Of a DNA stretch of 36,824 nucleotides, positions 32,794-36,824 are shown in pieces. Source of the stretch: Morganella psychrotolerans (GTDB lineage Bacteria > Pseudomonadota > Gammaproteobacteria > Enterobacterales > Enterobacteriaceae); the NCBI RefSeq assembly GCF_001676055.1, contig NZ_LZEX01000016.1:1-36824 (forward strand), written 5' to 3'. Made by a program: the position numbers and the translations under genes. The notes beneath the pieces are model-generated. The model did not search any database. It was given only the letters and a program-made list of their open reading frames with translations, and was not told the DNA's origin. Within the stretch, counting starts at the first letter, position 1. Each line of letters opens with the position of its first letter.

Positions 32794-33489
32794 TTGCAAA
32801 AACAGATTATCAGAGGGGGATTTCGTCCCCTTTTGTTGATTAGACAGGGGCTGCTCGCACTGGGCTTTTGCTCATTGCTCAGCGCCTGTTCCGGTCAACC
32901 CACACTTCCTCCCTTCAGTGCCTCCGGCTATATTGCGGATGATGGCGCTGTCAGAATGTGGCGTCTTAACGCCGACAATGTCTCCCGTGTTCTGATGAGT
33001 GTTTACAGCCCGTACCGTGACGGACAAACGGTTGTGACCGTCTATGAATTTCGCCGTGGAAAACTCTGGCAAATCCGTACTGAATACCTTGGTGATAATG
33101 GTTTCTCCGAACAACTGCGCCTTGACCACGAGGGCAATGCGATTTTTATGCAGCGGGAAAAGAACGGACAGAAATCACCACTGAGTACAGATGAAGTGGC
33201 ACGGATAACTTTTATGGCAGAGCGCCAGTTATCCCTGAATACCGCGCTTATCACCGGTGACATCCGTCTGAAGCAGGGACAATGGCGTGACAGCTATGTG
33301 ACTGACTGTCAGGGAGATAAATCGTATGTTGAGTTTGATGCCGAAACGGAACAGTTCCTGGCTAAGCGCCAGCGGAACAGTACATCACCTATCTATATTG
33401 CGTGGCTGGAATCGCCGGAAGGGCGTGAGATTTTGCTGGCTGCAAACGATAACTTCTGTAAATGGGAACCCACGGAAGATTCACTGTAA
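32794..33489 (+). CDS. yjaH: DUF1481 lipoprotein (YjaH-like)
   Basis: A secreted lipoprotein of unknown function in the position of E. coli yjaH. The lipobox LLSAC places the lipidated cysteine at residue 32 of this reading. There is no ATG near the N-terminus: the frame is open from a TTG at 32794, but this lies inside the hupA terminator. TTG codons at 32833 or 32836, just after the terminator, would give a compact signal peptide (LIRQGLLALGFCSLLSAC) and are equally likely starts. The mature protein is beta-rich by eye (VVTVYEFRRGKLWQIRTEYL). Confidence 0.8.
   Translation: MQKQIIRGGFRPLLLIRQGLLALGFCSLLSACSGQPTLPPFSASGYIADDGAVRMWRLNADNVSRVLMSVYSPYRDGQTVVTVYEFRRGKLWQIRTEYLGDNGFSEQLRLDHEGNAIFMQREKNGQKSPLSTDEVARITFMAERQLSLNTALITGDIRLKQGQWRDSYVTDCQGDKSYVEFDAETEQFLAKRQRNSTSPIYIAWLESPEGREILLAANDNFCKWEPTEDSL
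32816..32834 (+). terminator. hupA terminator
   Basis: GGGGA (32816-32820) pairs with TCCCC (32826-32830) across TTTCG, followed by four T. It overlaps the longest open reading of the DUF1481 gene. Confidence 0.7.
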
Positions 33490-33513
33490 ATCTCCCGCAG
33501 GTTTTATCACTGC

Positions 33514-34797
33514 TTAGTCTTTCAGTCTTTCAATCGCACGATAGCCGATATCCCGGCGATAAAATGCCCCGTTCCACTGAATATGACGCAGCGCCGCATA
33601 AGCCTGTTTTTGCGCCTGTGCGATATCATCACCTAATGCGGTGACACACAATACCCGCCCGCCGTTGGTCACAATATGGTTGTCTTTCAGCGCTGTACCT
33701 GCCTGGAATACTTTGCAGTCTGCTTCCTGAATATTCAGCCCGTCAATGATATCACCCTGACGATAATCACCCGGATAGCCACCGGCTGCCATCACAATTC
33801 CCAGCGCCGGACGCGGATCCCACTGCGATGTTTTCCCGGCTAACTGCCCCTGCGCCCCCGCAAGACACAGCGCCACGAGATCAGATTGCAGACGCATCAT
33901 AATCGGCTGTGTTTCCGGGTCCCCGAAGCGGCAGTTGAATTCAATAACTTTCGGCTCACCGTTTTCATCAATCATCAGACCTGCGTACAGGAATCCCTGA
34001 TAAGTATTACCTTCGGCGGCCATTCCTTCGACTGTCGGGTAAATTACTTTTTCCATTACCCGCTGATGAACAGCATCAGTCACGACAGGCGCCGGAGAAT
34101 ATGCACCCATGCCGCCGGTATTAGGGCCGGTATCACCATCGCCGACCCGCTTGTGATCCTGACTTGTTGCCATCGGTATGATATTTTTACCATCGACCAT
34201 CACAATAAAACTGGCTTCTTCACCGGTAAGAAACTCTTCAATGACAATGCGGTGTCCGGCATCACCGAAGGCATTACCTGCCAGCATGTCATGCACGGCA
34301 TCCTGTGCTTCTTTCAGCGTCATGGCGACAATCACGCCTTTGCCCGCCGCGAGTCCGTCTGCTTTGATAACAATGGGTGCGCCGACTTTATTAAGGTATG
34401 CCAGCGCCGGTTCAATCTCTGTAAAATTCTGATACACGGCTGTCGGAATATGGTGGCGTGCCAGAAAATCTTTGGTGAAGGCTTTTGAGCCCTCCAGCTG
34501 TGCTGCCCCTTTTGTCGGACCAAAAATAGTCAGACCTGCCGCGGTAAACACATCGACCACACCCATCACCAGCGGTGTTTCCGGGCCGACAATGGTCAGA
34601 CCGATATCGTGAGATTGTGCAAAGGCCAGCAGGCCGTCAATGTCGGTTGCATCAATCGCCACATTTTGAAGATGCGGTTCCTGCGCCGTACCGGCGTTAC
34701 CGGGAGCGACATAAACATGTTCCGCCAGCGGAGATTGCGCCGCTTTCCAGGCAAGGGCGTGTTCGCGCCCGCCGTTACCAATAATCAGAATATTCAT
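33514..34797 (-). CDS. purD: Phosphoribosylamine-glycine ligase (GAR synthetase)
   Basis: ATP-grasp enzyme for the second step of purine synthesis, joining glycine to phosphoribosylamine. The 427 residues have the N-terminal MNILIIGNGGREHALAWK, the ATP-grasp lysine region IVIKADGLAAGKGVIVA, and HKRVGDGDTGPNTGGMGAYSP, with the metal-binding FNCRFGDPETQ. It starts 26 bases after purH, in one operon, and meets the DUF1481 gene tail to tail. Confidence 0.97.
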   Translation of the reverse strand: MNILIIGNGGREHALAWKAAQSPLAEHVYVAPGNAGTAQEPHLQNVAIDATDIDGLLAFAQSHDIGLTIVGPETPLVMGVVDVFTAAGLTIFGPTKGAAQLEGSKAFTKDFLARHHIPTAVYQNFTEIEPALAYLNKVGAPIVIKADGLAAGKGVIVAMTLKEAQDAVHDMLAGNAFGDAGHRIVIEEFLTGEEASFIVMVDGKNIIPMATSQDHKRVGDGDTGPNTGGMGAYSPAPVVTDAVHQRVMEKVIYPTVEGMAAEGNTYQGFLYAGLMIDENGEPKVIEFNCRFGDPETQPIMMRLQSDLVALCLAGAQGQLAGKTSQWDPRPALGIVMAAGGYPGDYRQGDIIDGLNIQEADCKVFQAGTALKDNHIVTNGGRVLCVTALGDDIAQAQKQAYAALRHIQWNGAFYRRDIGYRAIERLKD

Positions 34798-34823
34798 AAG
34801 GTAAGTTCCGGTCTCTTCTATTA

Positions 34824-36413
34824 TTAATGGCGAAAATGGCGCATGCCGGTGAAAATCATGGCAATGTTGTGCTCATCTGCGGCGGCGATCACTTCATCAT
34901 CACGGATAGAGCCACCCGGCTGGATAACACAGGTGATCCCTACCGCGGCTGCGGCATCGATACCATCACGGAACGGGAAGAAGGCATCTGATGCCATGGC
35001 GCAGCCGGCAACTTCCAGTCCTTCATCACCGGCTTTGATCCCGGCAATTTTTGCGGAATACACACGGCTCATCTGACCGGCGCCCACACCGATGGTCATA
35101 TCATTTTTTGCATAAACAATGGCATTGGATTTGACGAATTTTGCTACTTTCCAGCAGAACAGCGCGTCTTTCAGCTCCTGCTCTGTCGGCTGACGTTTGC
35201 TGACAACCTGTAAGTCGCTGCCACTGACCATGCCGAGGTCACGATCCTGTACCAGCAGCCCGCCATTTACGCGTTTGAAATCAAGTGCGGCAACCGGGTT
35301 CTGCCACTGACCACAGGTCAGTACGCGGACATTCTGTTTTGCTGCAAGAATTGGTAATGCATCTTCAGCAACTGACGGGGCGATAATCACTTCCACAAAC
35401 TGGCGCTCAACAATGGCAGAGGCTGTTTTGGCATCCAGCTCACGGTTAAAGGCAATAATGCCGCCGAATGCAGAAGTCGGGTCAGTTTTAAACGCATTGT
35501 CGTAAGCGGTCAGTAATGAAGAGGCGACAGCCACGCCGCACGGGTTTGCGTGTTTCACAATGACACAGGCAGGTTGGGTAAATTGCTTTACACACTCAAG
35601 TGCAGCATCAGTATCAGCGATATTATTATAAGAGAGGGCTTTGCCTTGTAACTGAACGGCGGTACTGATCGAGGCTTCCTGAATATTCTCTTCTATATAG
35701 AAGGCAGCATTCTGATGGCTGTTCTCGCCATAGCGCATATCCTGCTTTTTGATAAAGTTCAGATTCAGGGTCCGCGGGAACTGACCGGAAGGCTGAGTGG
35801 TATCACCGTGATAGGGTTTAACCTGCTGCCCGAAGTAGTTAGCAATCATGCTGTCGTAAGCGGCGGTGTGCTCAAAGGCTTTAATCGCAAGATCAAAACG
35901 GGTGTCAAAGCTCAGGCTGTGCTGACCGGCATCCATCTCGGCAATAATAGTTGCGTAATCGCTGCTCTTTACCACAATCGCCACATCTTTATGGTTCTTT
36001 GCCGCAGAGCGGACCATGGTCGGACCGCCGATATCAATATTCTCAACCGCGTCTTCTGTGGTGCAACCCGGTTTTGCCACTGTTTCAGCAAACGGATAGA
36101 GATTCACTACCACCATATCGATGGCTTCTATCTGATGCTTCGCCATTACTTCATCATCAGTACCTCGGCGTCCCAGAATCCCGCCGTGTACTTTCGGATG
36201 CAGGGTTTTGACGCGTCCGTCCATCATTTCCGGGAAACCGGTGTAATCGGAAACTTCGGTGACCGGCAGTCCGGCCTGAGATAACAGACGGGCAGTGCCG
36301 CCGGTTGACAGCAAATCAACACCGCGGGCGGCGAGCGCCTGTGCAAATTCAATGATGCCGGTTTTGTCAGAGACACTGAGCAGGGCGCGACGGATAGGGC
36401 GAAGCTGTTGCAT
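34824..36413 (-). CDS. purH: Bifunctional AICAR transformylase / IMP cyclohydrolase
   Basis: Catalyses the last two steps of IMP synthesis. The 529 residues match E. coli in length. The N-terminal cyclohydrolase domain (about 1-200) has [11 protein letters not shown] and [11 protein letters not shown]. The transformylase domain (about 200-529) has the catalytic [11 protein letters not shown] and [14 protein letters not shown]. It leads the purHD operon, with a PurR-like site over its promoter. Confidence 0.98.
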   Translation of the reverse strand: MQQLRPIRRALLSVSDKTGIIEFAQALAARGVDLLSTGGTARLLSQAGLPVTEVSDYTGFPEMMDGRVKTLHPKVHGGILGRRGTDDEVMAKHQIEAIDMVVVNLYPFAETVAKPGCTTEDAVENIDIGGPTMVRSAAKNHKDVAIVVKSSDYATIIAEMDAGQHSLSFDTRFDLAIKAFEHTAAYDSMIANYFGQQVKPYHGDTTQPSGQFPRTLNLNFIKKQDMRYGENSHQNAAFYIEENIQEASISTAVQLQGKALSYNNIADTDAALECVKQFTQPACVIVKHANPCGVAVASSLLTAYDNAFKTDPTSAFGGIIAFNRELDAKTASAIVERQFVEVIIAPSVAEDALPILAAKQNVRVLTCGQWQNPVAALDFKRVNGGLLVQDRDLGMVSGSDLQVVSKRQPTEQELKDALFCWKVAKFVKSNAIVYAKNDMTIGVGAGQMSRVYSAKIAGIKAGDEGLEVAGCAMASDAFFPFRDGIDAAAAVGITCVIQPGGSIRDDEVIAAADEHNIAMIFTGMRHFRH

Positions 36414-36527
36414 GAGTTTGGATCCCTTGAGTTCAGCTAAAAATGAGAGTGGAGTGCAGGTGAAACCCGGTCATTGCATAAGATTTCAAAACCCGGGGCA
36501 AAGATCAACAGGTCATTAATAGTGCTG

Positions 36528-36549
36528 ATTGTAACGCAAACGTTGTGAT
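36528..36549 (-). promoter_or_regulatory. purHD promoter -10 with PurR-like operator
   Basis: On the plus strand ACGCAAACGTTGTGAT (36534-36549) matches 12 of 16 bases of the PurR consensus ACGCAAACGTTTGCGT, with a perfect left half and a weak right half. It abuts a minus-strand -10 TACAAT (36533-36528), so purine-bound PurR would block transcription of purHD. Confidence 0.7.
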
Positions 36550-36578
36550 GCTTGGGAATTTTATGATTTTTTACAGTT

Positions 36579-36587
36579 TGTGGATAA
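36579..36587 (-). promoter_or_regulatory. Perfect DnaA box upstream of purHD and rrn
   Basis: TTATCCACA on the minus strand is an exact match to the strong DnaA-binding sequence. It lies between the purH operator and the rrn P1 upstream region. A single 9-base match can arise by chance. Confidence 0.4.
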
Positions 36588-36663
36588 CTTTGTGCGTAAC
36601 CCGGTATAAGCAGGGGTTTTGCTGTGGAATGCAGCAAACAGTCAGAAATTCGAAAATTAACAC

Positions 36664-36691
36664 TTGTCTTCTGAAAGCGACTCCCTATAAT
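36664..36691 (+). promoter_or_regulatory. rRNA operon promoter P1
   Basis: TTGTCT (36664-36669), a 16-base spacer and TATAAT (36686-36691) with CTCCC before the -10 closely resemble E. coli rrn P1. The following CACTGACACGGAACAAC is also as in E. coli rrn. The AT-rich upstream stretch (about 36640-36662) is a likely UP element. The 16S gene lies beyond the right edge. Confidence 0.9.
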
Positions 36692-36769
36692 GCACCCCAC
36701 TGACACGGAACAACACGCTGACAAGCGCGCCGACAGTAGAGAAAAGCGAAAAAAGTTGAAAAACAACGC

Positions 36770-36798
36770 TTGACTCAAAGGGGCTGAAAACGTAATAT
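36770..36798 (+). promoter_or_regulatory. rRNA operon promoter P2
   Basis: TTGACT (36770-36775) and TAATAT (36793-36798) are 17 bases apart, about 105 bases after P1, the usual tandem P1-P2 arrangement of enteric rrn operons. Confidence 0.85.
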
Positions 36799-36824
36799 AT
36801 GCAGCCTCGCAACAACGCAGAAGA

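Noticed and set aside
33886-34488. Plus-strand open frame of 200 codons over purD
   Set aside because: Antisense to an intact purD with no ribosome-binding site or recognisable domain.
35715-36284. Plus-strand open frame of 189 codons over purH
   Set aside because: Antisense to an intact purH; no family resemblance.
36437-36778. Open frame of 113 codons on the minus strand upstream of purH
   Set aside because: It runs through the PurR operator, DnaA box and rrn P1 promoter, has a composition unlike a protein, and resembles no family.

Overview
The window is a chromosomal segment of a gammaproteobacterium of the order Enterobacterales. It looks most like a Morganellaceae member, possibly Morganella; this is judged from protein similarity and mixed GC from memory, without a search. 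The backbone follows the Escherichia coli rpoBC-to-rrnE region: tufB end, secE, nusG, rplK, rplA, rplJ, rplL, rpoB, rpoC, then the thi operon, nudC, hemE, nfi, yjaG, hupA, a DUF1481 lipoprotein gene, purD and purH. The window ends in tandem rRNA promoters (P1 and P2) firing rightward towards an rrn operon beyond the edge.

Region by region: 1-12.6 kb holds translation, secretion and transcription genes on the plus strand, with their internal promoters, the L10 leader and the rplL-rpoB attenuator. 12.6-17.7 kb is accessory: a secreted polysaccharide deacetylase, then a MerR-type regulator divergent from a PLP-dependent C-S lyase-like enzyme and an AGCS sodium/amino-acid symporter. 17.7-23.5 kb is the minus-strand thiCEFSGH operon behind a TPP riboswitch. 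23.5-28.9 kb is a minus-strand operon of six genes: binding protein, alkaline-phosphatase-superfamily hydrolase, two permeases, ATPase and HAD phosphatase. It sits where E. coli has rsd. 29-33.5 kb is housekeeping on the plus strand, and 33.5-36.4 kb is purHD on the minus strand under a PurR-like operator.

The most interesting unit is the six-gene ABC/hydrolase operon. Upstream of its first gene are five TGTCA-type PhoB half-sites at an exact 11-base period. Together with two intracellular phosphatase-type enzymes, this suggests a phosphate-starvation system that imports an organophosphorus compound and strips phosphate from it in the cytoplasm. It resembles 2-aminoethylphosphonate importers but has no phnW or phnX in the window. 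The second is the MerR/C-S lyase/AGCS cassette, whose promoter shows a 7-base dyad inside a 19-base spacer, typical of MerR control.

Three genes (rpoC, thiC and the second permease) each carry one single-base loss, always where a two-base run became one. Because rpoC is essential, sequencing error is the likely explanation, and all three proteins are described here as if intact.
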